Shown in pieces: positions 54,190-63,046 of a stretch of DNA of 64,000 nucleotides. Where the stretch lies: contig CAYZMS010000009.1 of NCBI GenBank assembly GCA_964479625.1, forward strand, positions 62,001 through 126,000. The letters are read 5' to 3'. Numbering within the stretch: position 1 is the first letter of the stretch; each line of letters opens with the position of its first letter. The DNA is from CAYZMS01 sp964479625. Lineage in GTDB: Bacteria; Bacteroidota; Bacteroidia; Chitinophagales; Saprospiraceae. The notes beneath the pieces are model-generated. The model was not told where the DNA came from, made no database searches, and worked only from the letters and a program-made list of their open reading frames with translations. Made by a program: the position numbers and the translations under genes.

Positions 54190-55308
54190 TTATCGTTTGA
54201 CTGTAAGTTGTTCGGTTAGTAGATCAAAATTGACGTGTTCTCTGATCAATTCTATGGCGCGCAGGGATTTCCAGGGCGTCCGGGTGTTGATCTTTACCTC
54301 GATACGGCTGATCTTGACCACAGAGCCATAGGTATCCAGGGTAGTGGTGATCACCGGGATTTTATTGTCGCGGAAGTAAGGGTTATGCAAATCTGCAGGG
54401 TCGTACCAGTGGGCGTGCCGCCCATCCCCGGTGACCAGTACTCCGGAAAGGGGGGATTGTTCCAGTTTATTTTGTTTGGAGATTTTCTCTACCTTATTGA
54501 TCGCTTCATCCAATCGCTTCACACTGGCTACCAGCAGGATGTTTTTCGAATTATTGAACTCCTCGGTATCCACCAAGGACCCAGCAACAATATCTTCTAC
54601 CCGGTTGTTAAGGTGTTCGGCATTAAGGATAACCTTTCCGGAAACAACTTCCGAAACGGTTTCCATGATCGGGAATGAAAGGGTTTGATCGTAGGGAAGC
54701 ACTCCTAAAAGGGGGATCCCCCATTTGGAAGTGATCTTCGAAAGATAATACCGGATCTCCTCAATCTTTTCCGGTTTGACCTTGTTGACAATAATGCCTA
54801 AAATAGGAACGTTTTGTGCTCGGAAAAGTGCCAGACACATGGTCAGGCGATCGATAGTACGTCCGATTCCTCCCTCGGCAATCATGATCACCCCGGCGTT
54901 TAGCCGTTTGGCCACCTGGGCATTCGAAAGGTCTACTACGCTGCCGACACCGGGATGACCAGTACCTTCATACACCAGGAGCTCGTATTGATCCTTTAGG
55001 GTTTTGGCAGCAAAGTCAAGGCGTTCAGTAAAAGGGAATTGCAGCGGATCATCCAGAAAAGCTTTGGTGACACCTCGGCCGATGATGACCGGACTGTGCA
55101 GATCGGGGTCCATTTTAAAGCCGATGACCTCGGAAAAGAGGACCGCATCTTTATCCGCTACCATGCCATTATAATTGATGTGCTCCTGTCCAACGGGTTT
55201 GCAATAGCCGGTATGCAAACCCTGCTCGATCAGGTTGGCTACCAGGCCAAGGGTGGAGGTGGTTTTACCGACATGTTGTCCTGTGGCTGCTACATAAATA
55301 CTCTTCAT
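54190..55308 (-). CDS. BioD-like ATPase plus DRTGG domain, orphan regulatory module of phosphotransacetylase
   Basis: 372 residues. N-terminal ~215 residues are a P-loop dethiobiotin-synthetase-like domain with Walker A ATGQHVGKTTS (residues 8-18), and VYEGTGHPGVGSVVDLSNAQVAKRLNA later. Residues about 215-330 resemble the DRTGG domain (SGVLVTGDGRHAHW). This pair forms the N-terminal regulatory half of long-type phosphotransacetylase (Pta), but the catalytic PTA_PTB domain is missing and no pta is nearby. Cytosolic; perhaps a regulator or a diverged enzyme. Confidence 0.7.
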   Translation of the reverse strand: MKSIYVAATGQHVGKTTSTLGLVANLIEQGLHTGYCKPVGQEHINYNGMVADKDAVLFSEVIGFKMDPDLHSPVIIGRGVTKAFLDDPLQFPFTERLDFAAKTLKDQYELLVYEGTGHPGVGSVVDLSNAQVAKRLNAGVIMIAEGGIGRTIDRLTMCLALFRAQNVPILGIIVNKVKPEKIEEIRYYLSKITSKWGIPLLGVLPYDQTLSFPIMETVSEVVSGKVILNAEHLNNRVEDIVAGSLVDTEEFNNSKNILLVASVKRLDEAINKVEKISKQNKLEQSPLSGVLVTGDGRHAHWYDPADLHNPYFRDNKIPVITTTLDTYGSVVKISRIEVKINTRTPWKSLRAIELIREHVNFDLLTEQLTVKR

Positions 55309-55514
55309 ACAGGGAAGTTTATTGACGACTATAGGTTTGTTGATTTAGAGATCCATCATAAACTTATTCACCAAAATGCAATATAAGGAGGTAGCTTTGC
55401 AAACGCCCTGTAGATCTTGATAATTTAACCTTTACCCTGGGTTTTAATGCAAAAAAGCGTTTCGTTCGCTTTTCCTGTAATCTTCAAGGCGGGGAAGGAC
55501 TTTGTGAAAATTTA

Positions 55515-55522
55515 TACTTTTG
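55515..55522 (+). promoter_or_regulatory. Candidate -7 box for topA
   Basis: TACTTTTG fits TAnnTTTG exactly, 45 nt before the topA ATG. A matching -33 element is not seen. Confidence 0.4.
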
Positions 55523-55567
55523 TCGGTGCGAATAGAAATTTAGGCTTCGCCAAAGTACCATGAAAAT

Positions 55568-58123
55568 ATGACAAAAAATTTATTAATAGTAGAGTCTCCG
55601 GCTAAGGCCAAGACCATAGAAAAGTTTTTGGGAAAAGACTTCGTAGTACGCTCCAGTTATGGTCATGTTCGCGACCTGGACAAGGGGAATGATGCGGTGG
55701 ACGTCAAAAACAAGTTTGAACCCCGTTATGTGGTCAGCCCTGAAAAGAAGAAGGTAGTTCGGGAGTTAAAGGATATGGTCAAAAAGGTTGACGAGGTCTG
55801 GCTTGCCACGGATGAAGACCGCGAAGGGGAGGCCATTTCCTGGCATTTATGTAAAGTGCTTGGATTGGATGAAGGAAGTACCAAGCGCATTGTTTTTCGG
55901 GAAATCACAAAACCCGCCATTGAATCTGCTATTAAAAACCCCCGTAAGGTCGATATTAACCTGGTGAATGCTCAACAGGCGCGCAGGGTGCTCGACCGCC
56001 TGGTAGGGTACGAACTTTCGGGAATCCTTTGGAAAAAAGTTCGTGGTAAATTATCGGCAGGTCGGGTGCAATCTGTAGCTGTTAAACTGATCGTAGAGCG
56101 CGAGCGGGAGATCATGCACTTTAAAGCCAAGGCCTTCTTTCGGATTAATGCGATTTTCGAGGTGAAGAATGAGCAGGGTAGGAAGGTTGCCCTAAAGGCA
56201 GAAGGGGCCGATCGTTTCGAAACGCTGGAAACCGCCGAAAGCTTTCTTAAAAAATGTATAGGAGCGGACTTCACCATCGATGATATTGAAGTAAAACCGA
56301 CCAACCGCCGGCCAACCGCTCCCTTTACTACCTCCACCTTGCAACAGGAAGCCAGCAGGAAATTGTACTTCAATGTACAGCGTACCATGTCGGTAGCACA
56401 ACGATTATACGAAGAGGGGCATATCACCTATATGCGTACTGACTCTACCAGTTTGAGTGAGCAGGCCCTGGCCAAAATCGCAGAAGTGGTAGAAAAGGAG
56501 TACGGTGCTAATTATGTCCAAACCCGACGGTTCAAGAGTAAATCCCAGAACGCACAAGAGGCCCACGAAGCGATCCGTCCTACTTATATCGACCGCCAGA
56601 GTGTACCGGGTGACCGGGATGCACAGCGCTTGTATGACCTGATCTGGAAGCGAACCATAGCCTCCCAAATGGCTGATGCGCGACTGGAAAAAACTACGGT
56701 TAAGATCGGTATTTCCGCGGTCAATGATACTTATCTCAAAGCGGAAGGGGAGGTGCTGAAATTCGATGGCTTTCTCAAGGTTTACCTGGAATCAACAGAT
56801 GAAGAAGAAGAGGAGGGAGAAACAGAAGGCATGTTGCCACCCCTTAAGGTCGGCCAGGAATTGCCATTAAAAGAGCTAAGTGCGACGGAGCGGTTTACCC
56901 GCCCTCCTGCCCGTTATACAGAAGCTGGGTTGGTCAAAAAGCTGGAAGAACTCGGCATTGGCCGCCCCTCTACCTATGCCCCTACCATTAGTAAGATCAT
57001 GGAGCCGGGCCGGGGATATGTCATCAAGGAGAGTCGGGAGGGTAGTCCCCGGGAGTATCGTATTCTTATCCTAAAGGGAGCAAAGATCGAATCGAAAACT
57101 GCAACCGAAATAACCGGAGCGGTTAAAAACCGGCTGTTTTCTTCCGACCTGGGGCTAACGGTAAGCGATTTTCTGGATAAGCACTTTGAGCGCATAATGG
57201 ATTATCGCTTTACGGCGGAGATCGAAGAGTTGTTCGATGATATAGCCGAAGGAGGGCAACACTGGACCAAAATGCTGGAGGAATTTTATTGGCCCTTCCA
57301 CCGGGATGTGGAGCATACCCTGGAAAATGCGGAACGTGCTTCCAGTGAACGCATGCTTGGTACTGATCCCGAAACGGGGCGCACCGTCCTTACCCGCCTG
57401 AGCCGCCTGGGGCCTGTGGTCCAGATCGGAGCCCCGGACGAACTAGAGGAAGACGAAAAACCGCAATATGCCAGCCTGCCGCATGACCAGTCGATCGAAA
57501 CGATCACTTTCGAACAGGCCATGAAACTATTTCAACTTCCCCGAAACCTGGAGCCGTACAAGGGGAAAGAACTGGTGATCGGCCGGGGACGATACGGACC
57601 TTATGTTCGATTTGATGAAAAATTTATCTCTATCCCTCGGGAAGAGGATCCCTTTACCCTGAGCCGGGAGCGGGCGGTCGAGTTGGTGGATCAAAAATTG
57701 AAAGAAGAGGCGCCGGTAGCCACTTATAAGGGCTTGCCCATTACGAAAGGCAAAGGTCGGTTTGGACCATTCCTGAAGTGGAATGATATGTTTGTCAATG
57801 TGCCCCGGAAATATGACTTCAACAACCTTTCCATGGAGGAGATGTTTGAACTGATCCAGAAAAAAGAAGAAAAAGAGGCCAACCGATATATTCACCAATG
57901 GCCTGACGAAACTATTTCCGTGGAAAATGGGCGCTGGGGCCCTTTTATTCGATTCAAAAAGAAAAGCATAAAGATTCCCAAAAAAGAAGATGGACAACGA
58001 ATAACCTCTGAAGAGGCAGCGGAGATGAGCCTGGAGGATGTCAAGAAGATCATCCAGGCCGAGATCCCGGATGCATTCAAGAAGAAAAGTACTAAGAAAA
58101 CGACTACTAAAAAGAAAAAATAA
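55568..58123 (+). CDS. topA: DNA topoisomerase I
   Basis: 851 residues. Type IA topoisomerase, relaxes negative supercoils. Toprim domain starts at once (NLLIVESPAKAKTIEKFLG; DEDREGEAISWHL); catalytic tyrosine Y288 in ITYMRTDST; GIGRPSTYAPTI typical of the family. In place of zinc ribbons the C-terminus has three degenerate GRxGPFxR repeats (GRGRYGPYVRFD, GKGRFGPFLKWN, NGRWGPFIRFKKK) and a lysine-rich tail. Followed 10 nt later by the DUF3467 gene, probably co-transcribed. Confidence 0.97.
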   Translation: MTKNLLIVESPAKAKTIEKFLGKDFVVRSSYGHVRDLDKGNDAVDVKNKFEPRYVVSPEKKKVVRELKDMVKKVDEVWLATDEDREGEAISWHLCKVLGLDEGSTKRIVFREITKPAIESAIKNPRKVDINLVNAQQARRVLDRLVGYELSGILWKKVRGKLSAGRVQSVAVKLIVEREREIMHFKAKAFFRINAIFEVKNEQGRKVALKAEGADRFETLETAESFLKKCIGADFTIDDIEVKPTNRRPTAPFTTSTLQQEASRKLYFNVQRTMSVAQRLYEEGHITYMRTDSTSLSEQALAKIAEVVEKEYGANYVQTRRFKSKSQNAQEAHEAIRPTYIDRQSVPGDRDAQRLYDLIWKRTIASQMADARLEKTTVKIGISAVNDTYLKAEGEVLKFDGFLKVYLESTDEEEEEGETEGMLPPLKVGQELPLKELSATERFTRPPARYTEAGLVKKLEELGIGRPSTYAPTISKIMEPGRGYVIKESREGSPREYRILILKGAKIESKTATEITGAVKNRLFSSDLGLTVSDFLDKHFERIMDYRFTAEIEELFDDIAEGGQHWTKMLEEFYWPFHRDVEHTLENAERASSERMLGTDPETGRTVLTRLSRLGPVVQIGAPDELEEDEKPQYASLPHDQSIETITFEQAMKLFQLPRNLEPYKGKELVIGRGRYGPYVRFDEKFISIPREEDPFTLSRERAVELVDQKLKEEAPVATYKGLPITKGKGRFGPFLKWNDMFVNVPRKYDFNNLSMEEMFELIQKKEEKEANRYIHQWPDETISVENGRWGPFIRFKKKSIKIPKKEDGQRITSEEAAEMSLEDVKKIIQAEIPDAFKKKSTKKTTTKKKK

Positions 58124-58133
58124 AGGAACCACT

Positions 58134-58451
58134 ATGGCTGATCAAAAGCAACAAAAGCAAAAGCAATTGAATATAGACTTACCAGAAGAGGTCGCAGAAG
58201 GGGTGTTCTCTAACCTGGCGATCATCTCCCACTCTCCAACGGAGTTCATTGTAGATTTTATTCGAATGGTTCCTAATGTGCCCAAGGCTAAGGTGAAGTC
58301 CAGGGTCATTCTGACACCTCAGCATGCCAAAAGGCTGCTCCGGGCCTTAACGGATAACCTGAATAAATACGAATCTCAGTTTGGTGCCATCAGTGAGCCG
58401 GAGCAACAATTGCCACCTATGAACTTCACTACGCCAAAGGCGGAAGCATAG
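58134..58451 (+). CDS. DUF3467 family protein
   Basis: 105 residues from ATG 58134 (the frame runs upstream inside topA but there is antiparallel junk). Sequence LNIDLPEEVAEGVFSNLAIISHSPTEFIVDFIRMVPNVPKAKVKSRVILTPQHAKRLLRALTDNL is typical of DUF3467, short proteins of unknown function widespread in bacteria. No signal or membrane helix. Close spacing to topA (10 nt) suggests an operon. Confidence 0.85.
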   Translation: MADQKQQKQKQLNIDLPEEVAEGVFSNLAIISHSPTEFIVDFIRMVPNVPKAKVKSRVILTPQHAKRLLRALTDNLNKYESQFGAISEPEQQLPPMNFTTPKAEA

Positions 58452-58549
58452 TAGCGCATTGGATCGGGGCTTATAGCTTTATGGGGTATTTGAATGGATT
58501 ATCCCAACCATCCTTCCATAAACCTATAACCACCCCATCCAACTAAAGG

Positions 58550-59005
58550 TCAATTCACAAAATCCACCAACTCAATGTCAAAAATGAGCACAGAATTTGG
58601 TGGGACAGCTGTATTTCCATTCTCCCCATATCCAAATTCAGAAGGCAGGTAAAAAGTACCCTTACCCCCTTTTTTCAAAAGGGGCACTCCAATTTGCCAG
58701 CCACGTACCAAAAAAGAAAGGTCGCCGATCCAGGTCTCATCGCCTTCTGTTTCGTCGAACACTTCCCCGTCCAGAAATTGCCCTCTGTAACGTACCACAA
58801 TGGTGGAGAATTGATTGGGGCTGGGACCGAGTCCGGGGTTTTCAATATGATAATAGATGCCAGAGGAGTGCAGTTCTGCGCTAAGGTTATTTTCAGCGAG
58901 GTAATTTTCGATCAGTTCCTGGTCGATTTCCAGTTGATTAGTTTCTTCCTGGCTACAGGCGAATATGCCCAAACTTAACAATAGAACAAAGCAATACTTT
59001 TGCAT
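58550..59005 (-). CDS. Lipoprotein FKBP-type peptidyl-prolyl isomerase
   Basis: 151 residues from ATG 59005 (upstream codons are implausible). Lipobox GIFAC makes it a lipoprotein, envelope-located. The FKBP domain spans about 50-150: VVRYRGQFLDGEVFDET, LVRGWQIGVPLLKKGGKGTFYLPSEFGYGENG and VLIFDIELVDF, matching rotamase core motifs. Assists folding of proline-containing proteins in the periplasm. A TATCTTTG box lies upstream. Divergent from polX. Confidence 0.92.
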   Translation of the reverse strand: MQKYCFVLLLSLGIFACSQEETNQLEIDQELIENYLAENNLSAELHSSGIYYHIENPGLGPSPNQFSTIVVRYRGQFLDGEVFDETEGDETWIGDLSFLVRGWQIGVPLLKKGGKGTFYLPSEFGYGENGNTAVPPNSVLIFDIELVDFVN

Positions 59006-59079
59006 AAAGCAATCACATTTTTTTGAGGTGGCAAACGATTTTCGCTGTACGGGCACCTCCATTTTTAATAATCGGTCTG

Positions 59080-59087
59080 CAAAGATA
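59080..59087 (-). promoter_or_regulatory. Candidate -7 box for the FKBP gene
   Basis: TATCTTTG on the minus strand matches TAnnTTTG exactly, 75 nt before the start. -33 not clear. A near-match TATATTGC at 59122-59129 may serve polX on the other strand. Confidence 0.4.
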
Positions 59088-59151
59088 AAGGATAAGCGGC
59101 AATGGCGCTATGGGGAATTTGTATATTGCCCAACCTTAAGGAATAATTACC

Positions 59152-60822
59152 ATGTCAAATAAAGAGATCGCCAATGCGTTCCGGGAGTTGGCTCAACTTA
59201 TGGAATTGCATGAAGAAAATACCTTTAAGATCCGTTCTTATCAAAATGCCTATCGCAACCTGCGAAGTTTAGATCAACCTCTGGCACAACTCAGCGAAAC
59301 GGAAATCGGGGCAATAAAGGGAGTTGGTAAAGCCATCCAGGGAAAGATACTGGAATTGCTGGAAGGAGGTAAAATGGCTACTCTGGAGCACTACCGTGCT
59401 GCTACTCCGGAAGGAGTGCGGGAAATGATCAATATTAAAGGCTTCGGCCCGAAGAAGATCAGGGTTGTATGGCAAGATCTTGGCGCAGAAAGCATTGGAG
59501 AGTTGTTATATGCTGTCAATGAGAATCGTCTTGTTGAGCTGAAGGGCTTCGGGCTGAAAACCCAGGAGGATCTCCGGCAAAAACTAATGTACTACCAAAG
59601 GTCAAAAAACCAATTCCATTTTGCCGCCCTTGAAACGGAGGGGCAACTGCTAAAGGAGGCCCTTGCGAAAGCTTTCCCGGGAGTACCCCTGGCTTTTACC
59701 GGTGCTTTTCGCCGAAAATTGAATATATTGGATCGAATAGCCCTTTTGCTTGGGCAAGAAGGGGATCACCGGAGAACCCTGGAAAGTATAGGTTGGAAGG
59801 AAATTCGACTAGAGAACGGGCAGTACTTCGCGCGCTCTCCCAATGACCTGCCCATTTGCCTGTATACTTGTAAGAAGGATCGTTTCGGTCTGGAATTATT
59901 GCGCACTACCGGCCCGGAATCCTTCCTGACCGAGTGGCAATCGGCTTCCGGGCCAATCCCGGAGGAGGCTGTTGGTTCGGAAGAGGCTTTATTCAGGTCC
60001 CGGGAATTACCTGTCCTGCCACCTGAGCTCCGGGATGATGTGACCTGGCTGCAGCGTTTGCGGAAAGAAGGTTTGCCTGACCTTTTGGAGGTGGCGCAGA
60101 TTAAGGGCGTAGTACATGCACATAGTACCTATAGTGATGGACTACTTTCTATAAAGGCCATGGCGGAAGCCGCCAGATCTAAAGGCTTCGAGTACCTTGC
60201 CATGACGGATCATTCCAAATCTGCCTTTTATGCAAATGGCTTGCAGCCTGAACGGGTGCTGGCGCAGATGAAAGAGATCGATCAACTAAACGCAGAACTG
60301 GCTCCCTTTCGAATACTCAAAGGGATTGAAAGCGATATCCTTTCCGACGGTAGCCTGGATTATGAGGAAGCCCTTTTGGCACAATTCGATCTGGTTATCG
60401 CATCCGTTCATTCCAATTTGCGGATGGATGAAGAAAAAGCGACGAATCGCCTGATAAAAGCCATTGAAAACCCTTATACCCATATCCTTGGTCACCCGAC
60501 CGGTCGATTACTCCTTTCAAGAGTGGGCTACCTTATCGATTACCGGAAGGTGATCGACGCCTGTGCGGCTAACCATACTGCCATTGAGATCAATGCGAAC
60601 CCTTACCGTCTTGACCTGGACTGGCAGTGGATTCCTTATGCCATGGAAAAAGGAGTCCTGATTTCCGTTAATCCTGATGCGCATAATCTGGAGGGGATCC
60701 AACATATCAGATATGGAGTTTTTTCGGCCCGAAAAGGAGGGTTAACCCCTGCCTTTTGCCTGAATGCCCGAAATGTCAACGAATTTTTGGAACAAATCCG
60801 GAAAAAGCGCAAAGTCGTTTGA
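59152..60822 (+). CDS. polX: PolX family protein: degenerate polymerase, intact PHP nuclease domain
   Basis: 556 residues. N-terminal helix-hairpin-helix DNA-binding region (IKGVGKAIQGKI, IKGFGPKKIR). The X-family palm follows but its catalytic site is poorly conserved: TGAFRRKLNILDRIALLL stands for the normal GSxRR...DxD, and DLPICLYTCKKDRFG for the segment that should carry the third Asp. The C-terminal PHP domain keeps its metal ligands: HAHSTYSDG (H322, H324), MTDHS, ESDILSDGS, SVHS, LGHPTGR, INPDAH-like. So a 3'-5' exonuclease/phosphoesterase role in base-excision repair is likely, without polymerase activity. Confidence 0.88.
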   Translation: MSNKEIANAFRELAQLMELHEENTFKIRSYQNAYRNLRSLDQPLAQLSETEIGAIKGVGKAIQGKILELLEGGKMATLEHYRAATPEGVREMINIKGFGPKKIRVVWQDLGAESIGELLYAVNENRLVELKGFGLKTQEDLRQKLMYYQRSKNQFHFAALETEGQLLKEALAKAFPGVPLAFTGAFRRKLNILDRIALLLGQEGDHRRTLESIGWKEIRLENGQYFARSPNDLPICLYTCKKDRFGLELLRTTGPESFLTEWQSASGPIPEEAVGSEEALFRSRELPVLPPELRDDVTWLQRLRKEGLPDLLEVAQIKGVVHAHSTYSDGLLSIKAMAEAARSKGFEYLAMTDHSKSAFYANGLQPERVLAQMKEIDQLNAELAPFRILKGIESDILSDGSLDYEEALLAQFDLVIASVHSNLRMDEEKATNRLIKAIENPYTHILGHPTGRLLLSRVGYLIDYRKVIDACAANHTAIEINANPYRLDLDWQWIPYAMEKGVLISVNPDAHNLEGIQHIRYGVFSARKGGLTPAFCLNARNVNEFLEQIRKKRKVV

Positions 60823-60946
60823 TCAATCTTTTGTAATAATGTACCATTGAGGCACTAAAACAAGGCTGGAAAGGAAATGTATTCCGCGACCAGTATAGTC
60901 GACTTTTTGATCTACCCCAAAATTTGCTCCCAAAAGTCGATTTTTC

Positions 60947-62215
60947 TTATTCCCTCCATTTGTTGCCGACCCGATTCAAGTATTCCATAATCTGCTCAGT
61001 AGCTCCTTGTTGCCTCTGGATGTAGTCTTTTGCTTTTTGGACTACCTGTGCCCTTTTATGATCTACTTTCCAGGTTTCAAACTGGGAGATTAACTCCCGG
61101 GCCGTCTTAAAAGAAAAGCCAATACCTTCCTTTACGAATTGTACTGCTTCCTCAAATTGCTCAAATTTGGGTCCGAACAACACCGGCAAGCCTGCAGCTA
61201 CCGGCTCGAGGGTATTGTGCAAACCCTTCCCAAATGCACCGCCTACATATGCCAGTTCACCATAGCGGTAAATGGAAGATAGCATGCCAATATTATCAAT
61301 GAGTAATATCCGAACCGTTTCCTGCTTCTGGATCTGAGGCAACTGGCTGTACCGTACGACCTCTTTTTGACCAAAGCGCATTTCGATCTGTTTAAGGTGA
61401 CCTTCTGAAATGTCATGGGGAGCGATCACCATGCGCCACCCGGAAAAGGAGGGGTGTTGATAGAGTTCGGTCAATAGTACTTCATCCGGAGGCCAGCTGC
61501 TTCCAACGATCAGTACAGACCCCGCGGCACAAAAAGTTTGGATCTCCGGAAACGCCTTTGCTTCCTGTTGGATCTGTAGGACCCGATCAACGCGGGGGTC
61601 ACCTACCGTACGGACATTCGAAAAGCCCGAGCTTTCCAAAAGGGATTGGGATTCCCTGTTTTGAGCAAAAAAAAAGGTAAAAGCACGCAATCCTTCTTTG
61701 AACCATTTCCTATACCATCTGAAAAAATACTGGTCTTTTCGAAATAAAGCGGCTATCAGTAAAGTGGAAATTTCCCTTTTTCGAAGGGCTCTTAAAAAAT
61801 GAAACCAGAAATCGTACTTGACAAAAATGGCCTGATCGGGACGGACAAGATCCAGGAAATCCCTGGCTGGCTTTTCCCCATCAAGTGGAAGATAAGCTAC
61901 ATGATCAGCAGTGGGGTAATGCTTTCGCAATTCATAACCGGAAGGGGAAAAGAAGGTCAGCAGGATTTTGAGTTCCGGCCATTGTTGCCGTGCAGCCTCT
62001 AATACAGGTCGGCCTTGTTCGAATTCACCCAGGGAAGCGCAGTGCATCCAAAGCCGGGGGCCAGTTTCCGGCCATTGGGCTACCGTTTCCCGTAAATGTT
62101 GTCTCCAGTTTTTTCGACCATTTACCCATTTGCGGGCTTTAGGATTAAAAAGGGCCGCAATATGCAAACCCAGGCCATACCCGCGAAGGGCAATAGAGTA
62201 AAGAAATGATGCCAT
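60947..62215 (-). CDS. waaA: 3-deoxy-D-manno-octulosonic acid (KDO) transferase
   Basis: 422 residues. Transfers KDO from CMP-KDO to lipid A at the inner membrane, in lipopolysaccharide synthesis. Glycosyltransferase family 30 pattern: N-terminal hydrophobic helix, CASLGEFEQGRPVL, FVKYDFWFHFL, VVGSSWPPDE and AYVGGAFGKGLHNTLEPVAAG (acceptor/donor loop with Glu). Complete. It begins 3 nt after the stop of the barrel gene, so they form one unit. Confidence 0.93.
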   Translation of the reverse strand: MASFLYSIALRGYGLGLHIAALFNPKARKWVNGRKNWRQHLRETVAQWPETGPRLWMHCASLGEFEQGRPVLEAARQQWPELKILLTFFSPSGYELRKHYPTADHVAYLPLDGEKPARDFLDLVRPDQAIFVKYDFWFHFLRALRKREISTLLIAALFRKDQYFFRWYRKWFKEGLRAFTFFFAQNRESQSLLESSGFSNVRTVGDPRVDRVLQIQQEAKAFPEIQTFCAAGSVLIVGSSWPPDEVLLTELYQHPSFSGWRMVIAPHDISEGHLKQIEMRFGQKEVVRYSQLPQIQKQETVRILLIDNIGMLSSIYRYGELAYVGGAFGKGLHNTLEPVAAGLPVLFGPKFEQFEEAVQFVKEGIGFSFKTARELISQFETWKVDHKRAQVVQKAKDYIQRQQGATEQIMEYLNRVGNKWRE

Positions 62216-62218
62216 AGA

Positions 62219-63025
62219 TCAATAATATATCTCCCGGCCTTCTCCAAAATAGAAGGGTAGTATCCAACCCACCCGGAGCCCGTAAAGCAGATCAAAGGTA
62301 ACTTCTTCATTTGACCGTTTGCTGGCAAAATCAAAGGACCGTCTGGGTGCAGTAAACCCTTGAGTACATTCGAAACCAGCATAAAAGTTGATCCGCCCGT
62401 TCAGACTCTGGTATTGATATCCGATAAACTGTTGCAGGGCCAGGCCATTTGATAGTTGGTCATACCCCTTTTCATAATCTCCTGTGAGTTGTATGACCGT
62501 TCTGTTAGGGTCTTCCTGAATACGGATCCGGTGCTCCAAAAAACCAATGCCCAGGGTAATACGCAGGGCTGAACGCGGATTTCTGGAGGAAAGGCCAAAT
62601 AACTTCCCGATATGCCCTCCCAGGTAAAACCCTCTTTGCCGCAGTTGGATGTCAGCCGGGAGTTGGTCATTTCCAATGATGAACCCGGCTTCGGTACGCA
62701 AGCCGGCAAGCACATCCTGTTTGACTTCATTGCCGAAAATAAATTGCCCCTCGAAGCCGATGATCCAGTTTTGTTTTTCCGTAAGGTAATCGATCCCCAG
62801 GTTCGGGCTGAAACTTTGCCCGAAACGGTCTGCAAGATCCCCTCCCGGAATTTCAGCACCGTAGCCGATCCGAACGAGGAGGGCAGCACCGGTATTTGCC
62901 CGGCTTTCCTGCCCAATGGCAACCCCTGGCCTCAGGCAAGACGCCAAAAGTAAGGGTAATCCCAAGGAAAGAGCAGGAGTTTGCCGATAAAAAAAAACTA
63001 CCTTTCTTAAGAATCTAAGCATCAC
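62219..63025 (-). CDS. Outer-membrane beta-barrel-like protein of unknown function
   Basis: 268 residues with a hydrophobic N-terminus and signal ending near VAIGQ; start could be the second ATG. The rest alternates in beta-strand fashion (LLVRIGYGAEIPGG, NWIIGFEGQFIFG, GFYLGGHIGKLFG, GRINFYAGFEC). Likely a small outer-membrane barrel of the PorT-like kind. Operon with waaA suggests an envelope role, unproven. Confidence 0.7.
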   Translation of the reverse strand: MMLRFLRKVVFFYRQTPALSLGLPLLLASCLRPGVAIGQESRANTGAALLVRIGYGAEIPGGDLADRFGQSFSPNLGIDYLTEKQNWIIGFEGQFIFGNEVKQDVLAGLRTEAGFIIGNDQLPADIQLRQRGFYLGGHIGKLFGLSSRNPRSALRITLGIGFLEHRIRIQEDPNRTVIQLTGDYEKGYDQLSNGLALQQFIGYQYQSLNGRINFYAGFECTQGFTAPRRSFDFASKRSNEEVTFDLLYGLRVGWILPFYFGEGREIYY

Positions 63026-63046
63026 TGTTCAATTAGCATCTATAAA

